From CADEFX01 sp963840425 (GTDB taxonomy: Bacteria; Pseudomonadota; Alphaproteobacteria; Rhizobiales; Hyphomicrobiaceae), in the NCBI GenBank assembly GCA_963840425.1, contig CAWIYZ010000033.1:372001-436000 (forward strand): a stretch of 64,000 nt of DNA, given 5' to 3'. Below, piece by piece: positions 46,365 to 55,354 of this stretch (position 1 is its first letter; each line of letters begins with the position of its first letter). The notes under the pieces were generated by a model, which saw only the letters and a program-made list of their open reading frames with translations, was not told the origin of the DNA and did not search any database. Made by a program: the position numbers and the translations under genes.

Positions 46365-47553
46365 TCAGAAGGAGACCTTCTTGCCCCACGACTCTCGAAC
46401 ACCGACAGCTTGCCCGCATCGTCATAACCGACGGTGTAGAGCTGCGTCGCGCCCTGGCGCTGGGTCGGCGAGAAGGTCAGCGTGCCGGCCATGACGCCGG
46501 TGTCGAAGTTCTTGAGCTTGTCCATCTCCGCGATGAACTTCTCACGCGTCAGGTCGCGCCCGATCTTCTTCGAGCACATGCACGATCGCAACCGAGCTGC
46601 CTGGGCCGTAGAAGCTGAAATCCGTCAGCTTCTCGCCGGGCGGAAGACGCGGCTCGATCATCTCGCGCGCCTTCTTCATGCCCGGGCCGTCAATCAAGTC
46701 CTTGTACTGAAAGGCCTGATAGAAGCCCTTCATCGGGCTCCCGATCGCCCAACCGCTTCTCGGTATTGATGAAGTCGGCACCGAGCGCGCCGATACTTCA
46801 GAGTGTTGAGACCGAGCTTTTGCGCGTCGCGCAGGAACACGACAATCTCAGGCTCGTACAGAATGGCGACGACGAAATCGACACCGGCCTCTTTGAGGCG
46901 CAGCACCTGGGCAGTCGCATCCGACTGTCCGCGCTCCAGCGTCACCTCGACGGTCAGGAGCGATCCCTTTGGTCTTGAGGAATTCGACCATGGGGTCGCG
47001 ATAGCCTTTCGACCACTCGTTGGTGTGCGCAATGATGCCGATCTTCTTCGCGCCCTCCTTGCTCAGCATGAACTTGGCAAACGACTGGCCCGCGACCTCG
47101 CTGGTTTGGCTGGCGTGAAAGATGTTCTTGGCGATCGGAGACGAGATCTTCTGGTTGACGGCAGTCGAGACAACCCAAGGTACGCCCAGCCTCCTCGATC
47201 ACCGGGCGCATCGCCAGCGCGACACCGCTACAGATGCCGCCGTTCAGCAGGAACACCTGGTCCTGACTGATCAGCTTCTTGGCAACCGCGACGCCTTTGG
47301 CTTCGTTGCAGGCGTGATCGCCCATGATGATTTCGATCTTGCGGCCGTGGATGCCGCCCTTCTCGTTAACGTGGGTGTAGTAGGCCTCGTATCCCGTAAG
47401 CGGCAGCCCCGAAGCTGCCGCCGGTCCGGTCAGCGGCGCCGGGAATGCCGATCTTGATCGTGGTGTCGGTTACACCGGTGCGATCTTGGGCGATCGCCGG
47501 CAAGGTCCTATCATGGCGAGCACTGCCGCCATAACGACCCGCGAGGTGCGCAT
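46365..47553 (-). pseudogene. ABC transporter substrate-binding protein (LivJ/K-like), frameshifted
   Basis: ATG 47553 opens a signal peptide (MRTSRVVMAAVLAMIG, then LPAIAQ). The mature chain of a type I periplasmic binding protein lies in pieces: VTDTTIKIGIPG, NEAKGVAVAKKLISQDQVFLLNGG, FVKFMLSKEGAKKIGIIAHTN and VDFVVAILYEPEIVVFLRDA. The end is LSVFESWGKKVSF at 46365. At least six breaks. It is the first gene of the operon SBP-livH-livM-livG-livF-amidohydrolase, so the ligand is probably an amide or amino acid derivative handled by the last gene. Confidence 0.8.
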
Positions 47554-47786
47554 ATTCCTGACTCCTGATGCGATGCTCAACTTGGCCTTCCGCGATCGTA
47601 CACACCTAGGTAACAAGTCAGACGACGGAGCGACCCGGACACTCCTTGAGGGTCGTGTTTTTCTTACTTCGGAGATTAATGGTACTTACGACGGCAATGC
47701 AACACCGCATGCTCATCGTTGGACAGCGCCCTCAGCTTTAAATGATATTGGCTCATGCAAACAACCCGAAGCCGGAGACTAGCTAG

Positions 47787-48755
47787 ATGAGTATCCAGGA
47801 TCTTGTCATCGTCGACGGGCTGATCATCTCGAACTTCTCCCGGAGCGTATTCGAAGACATGCGCAAGGGCGGCCTGAGCGCCGCGAATTGCACCTGCTGC
47901 GTATGGGAGAACTTTGAGGGCACCATGCGAAATATCGCACGATGGAACAAGTTCTTCATCGATAACCCTGACCTGATAATGCCGGTGCGCACGACCGCGG
48001 ACGTGCTGGTCGCCAAGGAAGCCAAGAAGACCGGGATTGTTCTCGGCTTCCAGAACATCACGGCTTTCGAGGACCAGATCGGCTACGTTAAGCTGTTCAA
48101 GGATTGCGGCGTCGGTATTGCCCAGATGGCTTACAACACACAGAACATGTGCGCGACGGGTTGCTACGAGAGTGTCGATCGCGGGCTGTCGGACTTCGGC
48201 CACGAGATCGTGGCGGAGATGAACCGCGTCGGTATCATGTGCGATCTCTCTCACGTCGGCTCCAAGTCGTCGAACGACGTCATTCTCGCGTCGAAGAAGC
48301 CGGTTTGCTATTCGCACATCTGCCCGAGCGCGCTCAAAACGCATCCGCGCAACAAGTCGGACGAGGAAATAAAGTTCATCGTCGATCGCGGCGGCTTCGT
48401 CGGCGTCACCATGTTTCCGCCCTTCCTAGCCAAGGGTAACAACTCCACGATCGACGATTACGTCGAGACGATCGACTATGTCATCAACATCGCCGGTGAG
48501 GAGGCGGTGGGCGTAGGTACTGACTTCACGCAAGACCAAGACCAGGCTTTTTTCGATTGGCTGACGCACGACAAGGGATACGCACGCAAGCTCGTGGATT
48601 TCCAAGAAGTCGTAAACCCCGCAGGCATGCGGAAGATCGGTGACTTCGGCAATCTCCCTGCCGCTATGGAGAAGGCGGGTTGGTCCGAGCGCAAGATACG
48701 ACGCGTCATGGGTGAAAACTGGCTGCGCGTATTGAAGGAAGTTTGGGGCAGCTAA
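47787..48755 (+). CDS. Membrane dipeptidase (peptidase M19 family), divergent subfamily
   Basis: The 322-aa protein has the M19 barrel: GFQNITAFEDQIGYVKLF (bridging Glu region), LSHVGSKSSNDVI (His ligand), YSHICPSALKTHPRNKSDEE (second His with Arg) and GVGTDFTQDQ (Asp). The N-terminal HxD zinc motif of standard dipeptidases is replaced by VDGLIISNFS, a feature I associate with a separate clade. The frame is intact, unlike the divergently transcribed LIV operon starting about 230 bp away. It probably cleaves or cyclises the compound imported by that transporter. Confidence 0.85.
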   Translation: MSIQDLVIVDGLIISNFSRSVFEDMRKGGLSAANCTCCVWENFEGTMRNIARWNKFFIDNPDLIMPVRTTADVLVAKEAKKTGIVLGFQNITAFEDQIGYVKLFKDCGVGIAQMAYNTQNMCATGCYESVDRGLSDFGHEIVAEMNRVGIMCDLSHVGSKSSNDVILASKKPVCYSHICPSALKTHPRNKSDEEIKFIVDRGGFVGVTMFPPFLAKGNNSTIDDYVETIDYVINIAGEEAVGVGTDFTQDQDQAFFDWLTHDKGYARKLVDFQEVVNPAGMRKIGDFGNLPAAMEKAGWSERKIRRVMGENWLRVLKEVWGS

Positions 48756-49018
48756 CCCACGCCCGTCGCACTGCAAGGCAGGGAAAACGGTGGCCATCAC
48801 CGACGAGGCAGCGCGACGTGGTTGTCACCGCATCTACCTCTGGACAGACGAGCTGCAGAACGAGGATAGCCTGCGCGTCCTAGGATGAATCAGACATCAC
48901 GGTGCAGAGCGCGTGACACCTGCTTCCCCGTCGGACCTGGAGCAGCAGTCGAACTAAGTCCGCCTCCCGTGGCTAACGGATCTGTATACGATGCACACGT
49001 TGGCCTGCGGTTGCAGGT

Positions 49019-49789
49019 CTAGCCTGGTACGTCGCCTGTTGCTCCATCAAGAAGGAAAGGCACGGCTGCGGCATGGAAGGCCTCAGGTTCCTCGAGTTGG
49101 GGCGTGTGACCCGAGTTTTCCAGCACCAGCAACCGCGCGTTGGGCATGCGTTCGCACATTAACGCCCCATGCTCTGGGGTACGTGCGCGGTCGTACCGCC
49201 CCTGGACGATGAGCGTGGGGATGGGAATCTCGCTGAGCCGCTCCAGGGTTCTCAGCGTGGCATTCGAGCGCGCCGCTGCGACGGCGGCCGCCTTGGCGGC
49301 AGAGCGCGCAATCCGCTGGTAGCGGGCGACCTCCTCGGGCGGCGGTGGATCGCGAAAGAATCCTTTGATCATCGGCTCGACGGCGGCGTCATTCCATTCG
49401 CCCGCGGCGATGGCGTCGGCGCGGGCCAGCGCAGTCGCCGGATCGGCCGTAAAGGCACCGGTCGACACCAGCAGGAGTCGCGATGCACGCTGCGGATGGC
49501 GCAGCACCAGATGCTGCGCCACCACGCCACCCATGGAGCCGCCCACAAGCGCAATGCGGCCGAGGCCCATGCGCTCGCACAGCGCATCGACGGTATCGGC
49601 CAGGGACTCCATGTCGTAAGGGCCAGGCTCTGACGCCGATTGCCCGAACCCTGGCAGGTCCATGGCCAGTGCGTGCACACCGCGCTCTGCCACGCGATCG
49701 AGAGTGGGCGTCCAGTAGGCCGAAGACTGGCAATAGCCGTGAATACAGACGACCGCCGGCCCTTGGCCGGGGCGCTCGATGATGTGCAT
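49019..49789 (-). CDS. Alpha/beta hydrolase
   Basis: ATG 49789 gives 256 aa; the longer frame overlaps the preceding gene. HGYCQSSAYW is the oxyanion loop, GGSMGGVVAQ the nucleophile elbow, QGRYDRARTP the Asp region and ENSGHTPQLEEPEAF the catalytic His. The type fits carboxylic ester or C-C bond hydrolases of catabolic pathways. It is the last gene of the sugar-type ABC operon, 30 bp after the binding protein. Confidence 0.88.
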   Translation of the reverse strand: MHIIERPGQGPAVVCIHGYCQSSAYWTPTLDRVAERGVHALAMDLPGFGQSASEPGPYDMESLADTVDALCERMGLGRIALVGGSMGGVVAQHLVLRHPQRASRLLLVSTGAFTADPATALARADAIAAGEWNDAAVEPMIKGFFRDPPPPEEVARYQRIARSAAKAAAVAAARSNATLRTLERLSEIPIPTLIVQGRYDRARTPEHGALMCERMPNARLLVLENSGHTPQLEEPEAFHAAAVPFLLDGATGDVPG

Positions 49790-49818
49790 CGCCAGTCTCC
49801 CGCGCGGTTGCCTTCGCC

Positions 49819-51160
49819 TCAGCCTGCCTTCTTGAGCTCCTGCGCCTTCTTGGCGGACGCCTGCAGGGCCTCGAGCGGCTTCACCTTGCGCAGCAGCGTG
49901 TTCTGGATCTGCTGCTGGGTGAAGCGGTCCCACTCGTTGTACCAGGGCGCCTTGATGTTATCGCGCGCCTTGGCGGTGGCGTACTGATGGCCGCGGATGT
50001 CGGGATCGTAGCCGGCGGCTTTCTGGGCAGCGATGATGTCGGGATCGGTGTCCATGGACTTGAAGGCATAGCCAACGCCGTACTTCAGATACCAATCCTT
50101 GGCCGTGTAATATTTGCCTTCCGCGTCCTTGCCGCCCATGTAGTAGATCACGCGCCAGGCCTCATTCTTCATCTTGGTCTTGGAGCTGATGCAGTAGAGG
50201 CGCGACCAGCCCATCGGCCCCTTGCCGACATCGGCGAGGCCCGGGAATTTGGTCATCTTAATGTCGCCTGCCCGCTTGCTGTGCTGCGGGTTGTTGGCGC
50301 GCGGCATGACGTTGCCGACGTTGGAGGTGAACACGCCCTGGCCGCTCAGAAATACGTCACGCGCTTGCGTTTCGTCGAGCTCGAGGCCGGTGGGATCCAG
50401 TATCTCCGAGCCGTGCATGGCCTCGACCATCCACTCGAGCACCCCGAGCGCCGTCTTGTCCTCGTTGGGATAGACAGGATCCAGCGCCTCATTGAACATC
50501 TTGCCGCCGGACGCCAGCACCATCGACCAGAATTCCGATAGTCCGTCGACGTTGGTCTTGAAACCCTTGAGGATCGGATATTTGGCGATGCCCGCCTTCT
50601 TTACCTCGAGCGCTGCAGCCTTCAATTCGTCGAGGGTCACCGGCGCCTTCGCTCACGTTGGCCTTTTGCAGCGCCTTCTGGTCGTACATGTAGACGTAGA
50701 TGTCGCCGTAGTAAGGTGTGCCGTACTGCTTGCCCTTGTAGGACATGGCATCGAGGTTGAAGGCGAAGATGTCCTTATTCAGCTCGTCGAGATTGGGCAT
50801 GCCGTCGATCGGCTGCACCCAGCCGGCCTCGACCCAGGCGCCGAGATTCGTATCGCGGACGTAGAAGCAGTCCGGATCGTTGTTGGCATTGATGAGCGCC
50901 ACCATCTTCTCGTTGTAGAGCTGTAGGTCCAGCGGCATGTATTTAACCGCGAGATCCTTGTTCTGCTCCATGAAGCGCTTGACGTTGGCCTCGACGACCT
51001 GCGGCTCGAACGCCCAGCCGGCGAAGCTCACCGTCTTCTGCTGCGCTTGCGCGCGGCCCAGGATCGCCGGGCCGGCAACGCTGACGGCAAGGCTTGCAGA
51101 CGCCGCGGACTGCAGCAGTCGACGGCGGGTCACTTGCAGTGAACTTGAACGCGATTGCAT
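49819..51160 (-). CDS. ABC transporter extracellular solute-binding protein family 1, Tat signal, frame broken at 50646-50647
   Basis: ATG 51160 is 8 nt from GGGAG; a start at 51166 is possible. The signal peptide VTRRRLLQSAASASLAVSV is a twin-arginine type, cleaved near RAQA-Q. The protein is a MalE-like binding protein: TVSFAGWAFEPQVVEANVKR, YKGKQYGTPYYGDIYVYMYD, FLSGQGVFTSNVGNVMPRA. At NVSEG the frame breaks; deleting one base from the CC at 50646-50647 gives NVSEAPVTLDELKAAALEV and a single 446-aa protein. The neighbouring permeases import the ligand, presumably a sugar or sugar-like compound. Confidence 0.88.
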
Positions 51161-51209
51161 AGCCATTCTCCCTGTCACTCTGCTTGCCTCACGCGGACCG
51201 TGCGTCCGC

Positions 51210-52109
51210 TCATCCCTTCACGGCACCACTGGTCAATCCCTGGACAATCAGCTTCTGGAACAGGAAAGCCAAGAGCAATGGCGGCAGCACCGCGAGCACG
51301 CCGCTGGCCGCCATCAGCGTGCGCTCGGTCGTCACGTCGGTGGCGAAGCCGGCGACGACGACGGGCAAGGTCTTCGAGTTGATCGAGCTCGTCAGGATAA
51401 CGGCGAACAGGTAGTCGTTCCACGCCGTCATGAACGCGAACATGGCGGCCGCCGCCAGTCCCGGAGCGGCCACCGGCAACAGCACCTTCAACACCATCCA
51501 GCCCCACGTGCAGCCGTCTACCAGCGCTGCCTCCTCCAGCTCGCGCGGGATGCTCTCGAAGTAGCTTTTGAGGAGCCAGATCGTGAACGGCAGTGTGAAC
51601 GTCAGGTATGTGATGATGAGCGCTCCGAGGTTGTCGAGCAGGCCGTAGGTCTTGATGGTGAGATACAGCGGCACAATCAGGGCGATGCCCGGCACCATGC
51701 GTGAGCCGACATAGAGCATCAGCAGGTGCGCCTTGCCCGGGAACCTGACACGTGCGAGCCCGTAGCCTGCGAGCGTCCCCAGCACCACGTTGAGAAGTGC
51801 TGTGCCCGCGGCCGCTATCATGGAGTTTGCCATGCTGGGCAGGGTCTGCTCGGCGGCGCGGCTGCCGACGACGGCCCGCGTGCCGGACGGATTGAAGAAG
51901 GACAGATAGTTGTCGAGGGTCGGTGCGTTCGGCAACCATTGCGGCGGCACTGTCAGGGCGTCGCGCTCATGCATCAGGCTCGTGAGGACGAGCCACGCGA
52001 AGGGTGCCAGCACATAGAGTGCCACGAGCATGCCGCCGAGCGTCAGGAGTGCGGTGCGCCGGCGCTCGCGCCACATCTGCCCACCCGAGACTGGTGCTGC
52101 CAACGTCAT
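51210..52109 (-). CDS. Carbohydrate ABC transporter permease, MalG-like (CUT1)
   Basis: The 299-aa protein has six membrane segments and the EAA loop EEAALVDGCTWGWMVLKVLL that docks the ATPase, followed by PVAAPGLAAAAMFAFMTAWN. The C-terminus FQKLIVQGLTSGAVKG is typical of CUT1 MalG-type permeases. Its start overlaps the upstream permease stop by 4 nt. Confidence 0.93.
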   Translation of the reverse strand: MTLAAPVSGGQMWRERRRTALLTLGGMLVALYVLAPFAWLVLTSLMHERDALTVPPQWLPNAPTLDNYLSFFNPSGTRAVVGSRAAEQTLPSMANSMIAAAGTALLNVVLGTLAGYGLARVRFPGKAHLLMLYVGSRMVPGIALIVPLYLTIKTYGLLDNLGALIITYLTFTLPFTIWLLKSYFESIPRELEEAALVDGCTWGWMVLKVLLPVAAPGLAAAAMFAFMTAWNDYLFAVILTSSINSKTLPVVVAGFATDVTTERTLMAASGVLAVLPPLLLAFLFQKLIVQGLTSGAVKG

Positions 52110-53032
52110 GCCTCGAAGTCCCCCACGCGGTAGAGGACACGGAAGTAGATCAGCGCCAGTACGAACGTGATCAGGCTGATGGAGTAGGCATAGGCATTGC
52201 CCATACCGAAATCCAGATTGTCAAAAGTGATGAGAAAGGTCTTCCAGGAGAGAGTCGTAGTGGCTGTTCCAGGCCCCCCCGCGGTCAGCACGTAAATAAC
52301 GTCGAAGGCGCGAATGGCTGACATCGTCTGCAGGATGAGAACGATTAGCAGCGGTTGTGCGAGCCACGGCATGGTGATGTACCGAAAGTGCTGCAGCAGG
52401 CTGCCGCCGTCGACGCGTGCGGCATCGTAAAGGTCGGAAGGTATGCGCTGCAGTGCCGCCAGCAACAGGATGACCGCCAGCGGCACCAGGTTCCACACGT
52501 CAGCCCAGACCAGCGCCAGCAGCGCCGAGGTCGGGTCCGAAAGCCAGCCGCGATACTCCTTCAGCACGCCGAGGCTCACCAGCAGGCCGTTGAGAGCGCC
52601 GACCTTGGAGTCGTAGATCCACTGCCACATCAGCCCGTTGACCACGGGCGGGATGGCCCAGGGCAGCAGGATCAACGTGCGCACCAGGCCACGGCCAGGA
52701 AACGACTGGTTGAGCAGCAGCGCGATCAGCATGCCGAGCGTGACCACCAGGGCGACCACCAGAGCCGTGAACAGCATGGTGATCCAGAGCGCCGACCAGA
52801 ATTCCTCCGACTCGAGGATCGCAAGGTAGTTGCCCAGCCCTACGAACTCGAAGACGCGCGGCCGCTTGAGGTTGTACTTGTGCAGGCTGGTCCAGGCCGA
52901 ATGCGCGATCGGATACCCGACCAGGACGACGATGGCGATCAGGCACGGTGTGTTGAGAAGCAGCGCAAAGGAGGGATTTTCGTAGCCGATACGGCCACCA
53001 CCCCAGCCCTGAGCCCTGAACCGTGCAGCCAT
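52106..53032 (-). CDS. Sugar ABC transporter permease, MalF-like (CUT1)
   Basis: The 308-aa protein shows the MalF-type N-terminus (NTPCLIAIVVLVGYPIAHSA), PWAIPPVVNGLMWQWIYDSK and the EAA loop YDAARVDGGSLLQHFRYITM, then PWLAQPLLIVLILQT. It is the first gene of the operon permease-permease-binding protein-hydrolase. No MsmK/UgpC-type ATPase is encoded here; it must come from elsewhere, as often in CUT1 systems. Confidence 0.93.
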   Translation of the reverse strand: MAARFRAQGWGGGRIGYENPSFALLLNTPCLIAIVVLVGYPIAHSAWTSLHKYNLKRPRVFEFVGLGNYLAILESEEFWSALWITMLFTALVVALVVTLGMLIALLLNQSFPGRGLVRTLILLPWAIPPVVNGLMWQWIYDSKVGALNGLLVSLGVLKEYRGWLSDPTSALLALVWADVWNLVPLAVILLLAALQRIPSDLYDAARVDGGSLLQHFRYITMPWLAQPLLIVLILQTMSAIRAFDVIYVLTAGGPGTATTTLSWKTFLITFDNLDFGMGNAYAYSISLITFVLALIYFRVLYRVGDFEA

Positions 53033-53339
53033 CGCTCATTCCCAATGTGATGAGCCCCGACGCCGTATGCTGCGAGCTTGACTGCGCCTGCCCAGCCTCG
53101 CAATCGGAATCATTGCCCGTCTTTCCGGCGACCGATCCAGTATCGGCCTTTCTTTCCATCGGCGTTGCGCGTCATCGTGTGCGAACGCATGGTAGCGCTT
53201 GGCTTGACCCAGTGTATCGGCGTCGGCGCTATACGATCGCTGCCCAGATCGAGCAGTTCGTGTCGTATGTAAAGGAGAACGGCCTATGCAAGACAGAACG
53301 CCCCGCGCCTCGCTCGAGCCGTGATGCGCGGCTACGGCA

Positions 53340-53480
53340 GCCGCGAACAGGTGCCTCGGACTCTGCACCCATGACCGTGACGCTGTCCGCGAACTCGCCG
53401 GCGAGCACCCGCGAGATGGACATCTTGCCACCGTGCGGCAAATAGAACGTCTTGATCACGTGCGCGGCAGACTTGGCGTT
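53340..53480 (-). pseudogene. Possible fragment of an EF-G-like translation GTPase
   Basis: On the minus strand the codons HVIKTFYLPHGGKMSISRVL and AGEFADSVTVMG resemble the domain II start of alphaproteobacterial EF-G-like proteins. Flanking sequence is unrelated and lacks the GTPase domain. It may be debris from an island insertion next to tRNA-Leu. The identification rests on about 40 residues. Confidence 0.35.
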
Positions 53481-53489
53481 CTCGCGTTG

Positions 53490-54015
53490 TGCACGGCCTC
53501 CAAGATCAGCTATTACGCACGGTCGACTTGGCGGAAAGGTGGCTCGTACGCCCGTGGCTACGTCCCGATCCGGCATGGAGGCCAGGTCGCCCGAAGACGA
53601 ATTGAACGCAGTGCTGGCAAAGCTTGCACGACGAAAGCCCAATGCCAGAAATTCTGTGACGACCTGAACCGGATGTTCGAAGAGCGGCGCTTAAGCTCCA
53701 GGCGCGCGCTCACCTTCGCCTAAGCTCTCGACAACTATCTGGAGCTCGGCCGGCCGGAGCCCAAGTTCGTCAAGAAATTGGCGCTGCACTTCGGCACTAC
53801 GTTGTGCTCGGAGATCGACAACACAGCCATGATCGAGGCGCGCAAGGTTATCCTGCCGGCCAATGCCAAGCACCCTACATCAACCGGCATCTCTACCCGC
53901 CGGTCATTGCGATCTTGCGGTTGGCGTCGCTGGATAAAGCGTGTGTGCACCACGATTTGCACGGCCCGTGGGCTGGGAGACCATTAAGGTGCTCGGTCAT
54001 GGCTCTCTACAGTGA
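53490..54015 (+). pseudogene. Tyrosine recombinase (phage integrase) remnant
   Basis: An integrase N-terminus with a core-binding domain can be read: TKAQCQKFCDDLNRMFEE, an in-frame TAA at 53721, then ALDNYLELGRPEPKFVKKLA and IDNTAMIEARKVILPANAKH. A frameshift leads to YINRHLYPPVIAILRLA. Little is left of the catalytic domain: a changed HDL box (VHHDLHGPW) and, in a third frame, GWETIKVLGHGSLQ before a stop at 54013-54015. Nonsense, frameshift and deletion together mark true decay. It ends 100 bp from the 3' end of tRNA-Leu, the usual attachment target. Confidence 0.65.
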
Positions 54016-54114
54016 GGGGGAACATGCGGGGAAATAGTCTCTAGGACGGCCGCGACGTAAAATAAAAAAATAGTCAATAACAACGACTTCTGCGGTGCCC
54101 AAACACACCATTTT

Positions 54115-54202
54115 TGGTGCCCAGAAGAGGAACTCGAACCTCCACGATCTTTCGACCGCCAGTACCTGAAACTGGTGCGTCTACCAATTCCGCCATCTGG
54201 GC
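54115..54202 (-). tRNA. tRNA-Leu (CAG anticodon)
   Basis: On the minus strand the gene reads from GCCCAGA at 54202 to TCTGGGC-A at 54118, with CCA encoded (54115-54117). The acceptor stem pairs GCCCAGA/TCTGGGC. The D-arm has GGCGGAATTGGTAGACGC, the anticodon stem CCAGT/ACTGG with loop TTCAGGT gives anticodon CAG, a long variable arm follows, and the T-arm is GAGGTTCGAGTTCCTC. Long variable arm and CAG anticodon identify leucine. An integrase remnant abuts its 3' side. Confidence 0.96.
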
Positions 54203-54334
54203 TTTGGGGCTCCTCCAGTAGAGATGCCGCACGCCCTTGTCAATTGCACGCCGGCGCGCTTGAGACCGCGCTCCACCCCATGTATTCCTGCGGTGAATTG
54301 CTCGATCTTCACCATCATCAGGGACTGTCGGCAA

Positions 54335-55318
54335 ATGGCCGTAGAACTGGCGCTCAAAGGCCTCGTTACCGTTTTCGGCGGATCGGGGTTCGTCGGCCGT
54401 CACGCTGTCCGTGCATTGGCGCGACACGGCTATCGTGTGCGCGTTGCCTGCCGCCGCCCCGATCTCGCCGGACATCTGCAGCCGATGGGCCGTGTCGGCC
54501 AGATCCATGCCGTGCAAGCCAATGTACGCTACCCCGACAGCGTGCGCCGTGCGGTGGATGGAGCCGATGCCGTCGTCAATCTGGTCGGCATTCTGGCTCC
54601 GTCGGGACGGCAGACGTTCCGCGCCGTGCACGTGGCGGGTGCACGTGCGGTGGCACGCGCCGCGCGCGAAGCGGGCGCTGCACATCTTGTTCACATGTCG
54701 GCCATCGGCGCGGACCGAAAGTCGCCTGGCGCCTACGGCCGCACCAAGGCGGAAGGCGAAGCCGCCGTGCTCGAAGCGTTTCCCCAGGTAATCATTGTTC
54801 GCCCGTCCATCGTGTTCGGTCCTGAAGACGAGTTCTTCAACCGGTTCGCTGCCATGGCGCGCTCTGCTCCGCTGCTGCCGCTGATCGGCCGCGGGCGTAC
54901 CAGGTTCCAGCCGATCTACGTGGGCGATGTCGCCTCCGCCATCGCGGCAGCGTGCGAGGGTAAGGCTCAGCGTGGCCGCGTCTACGAGCTGGGCGGCCCC
55001 GAGGTGCTGACGTTCCGCAAGCTGCTCGACCGCACGCAAGAGTGGGCGGGCCGTGATCGCGGCTATCTGCCGATGCCGTTCTGGCTGGCGAGCCTCGCGG
55101 CGATGTTGACTGCACCGCTACCGGCGGGCTTGCGTCCGCTGACACTCGACCAGGTTCGCATGCTCCGTCGCGACAATGTCGTCAGCGACGCGGCGGTCAA
55201 GGAAGGACGCACGCTGCAAGGTCTGGGCATCGAGCATCCACACGCCGTCGACAGCATCGTGCCGGGCTACCTCGAACAGTTCCGGCCGAAGGGCCAATAT
55301 TCCCACTATCGCGGATAG
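54335..55318 (+). CDS. Complex I NDUFA9 subunit family protein (atypical SDR)
   Basis: From ATG 54335 the protein has 327 aa. LVTVFGGSGFVGRHAVRALA is the NAD(P)-binding GxxGxxG loop; NLVGILAPSGRQTFRAVHV, HMSAIGADRKSPGAYGRTKA and IVRPSIVFGPEDEFFNRFA are hallmarks of the NDUFA9 group of atypical SDRs. In mitochondria this subunit stabilises complex I; in alphaproteobacteria homologues are widespread but not proven complex I parts. The tRNA and this gene diverge. Confidence 0.9.
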   Translation: MAVELALKGLVTVFGGSGFVGRHAVRALARHGYRVRVACRRPDLAGHLQPMGRVGQIHAVQANVRYPDSVRRAVDGADAVVNLVGILAPSGRQTFRAVHVAGARAVARAAREAGAAHLVHMSAIGADRKSPGAYGRTKAEGEAAVLEAFPQVIIVRPSIVFGPEDEFFNRFAAMARSAPLLPLIGRGRTRFQPIYVGDVASAIAAACEGKAQRGRVYELGGPEVLTFRKLLDRTQEWAGRDRGYLPMPFWLASLAAMLTAPLPAGLRPLTLDQVRMLRRDNVVSDAAVKEGRTLQGLGIEHPHAVDSIVPGYLEQFRPKGQYSHYRG

Positions 55319-55354
55319 CGTGTTTCACACGGGGGCGAGCACCATCCTCCCCGC

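Noticed and set aside
54074..55039. 321-aa minus-strand frame covering tRNA-Leu and the NDUFA9-type gene
   Set aside because: It reads through a tRNA gene and antisense to a clear SDR gene.
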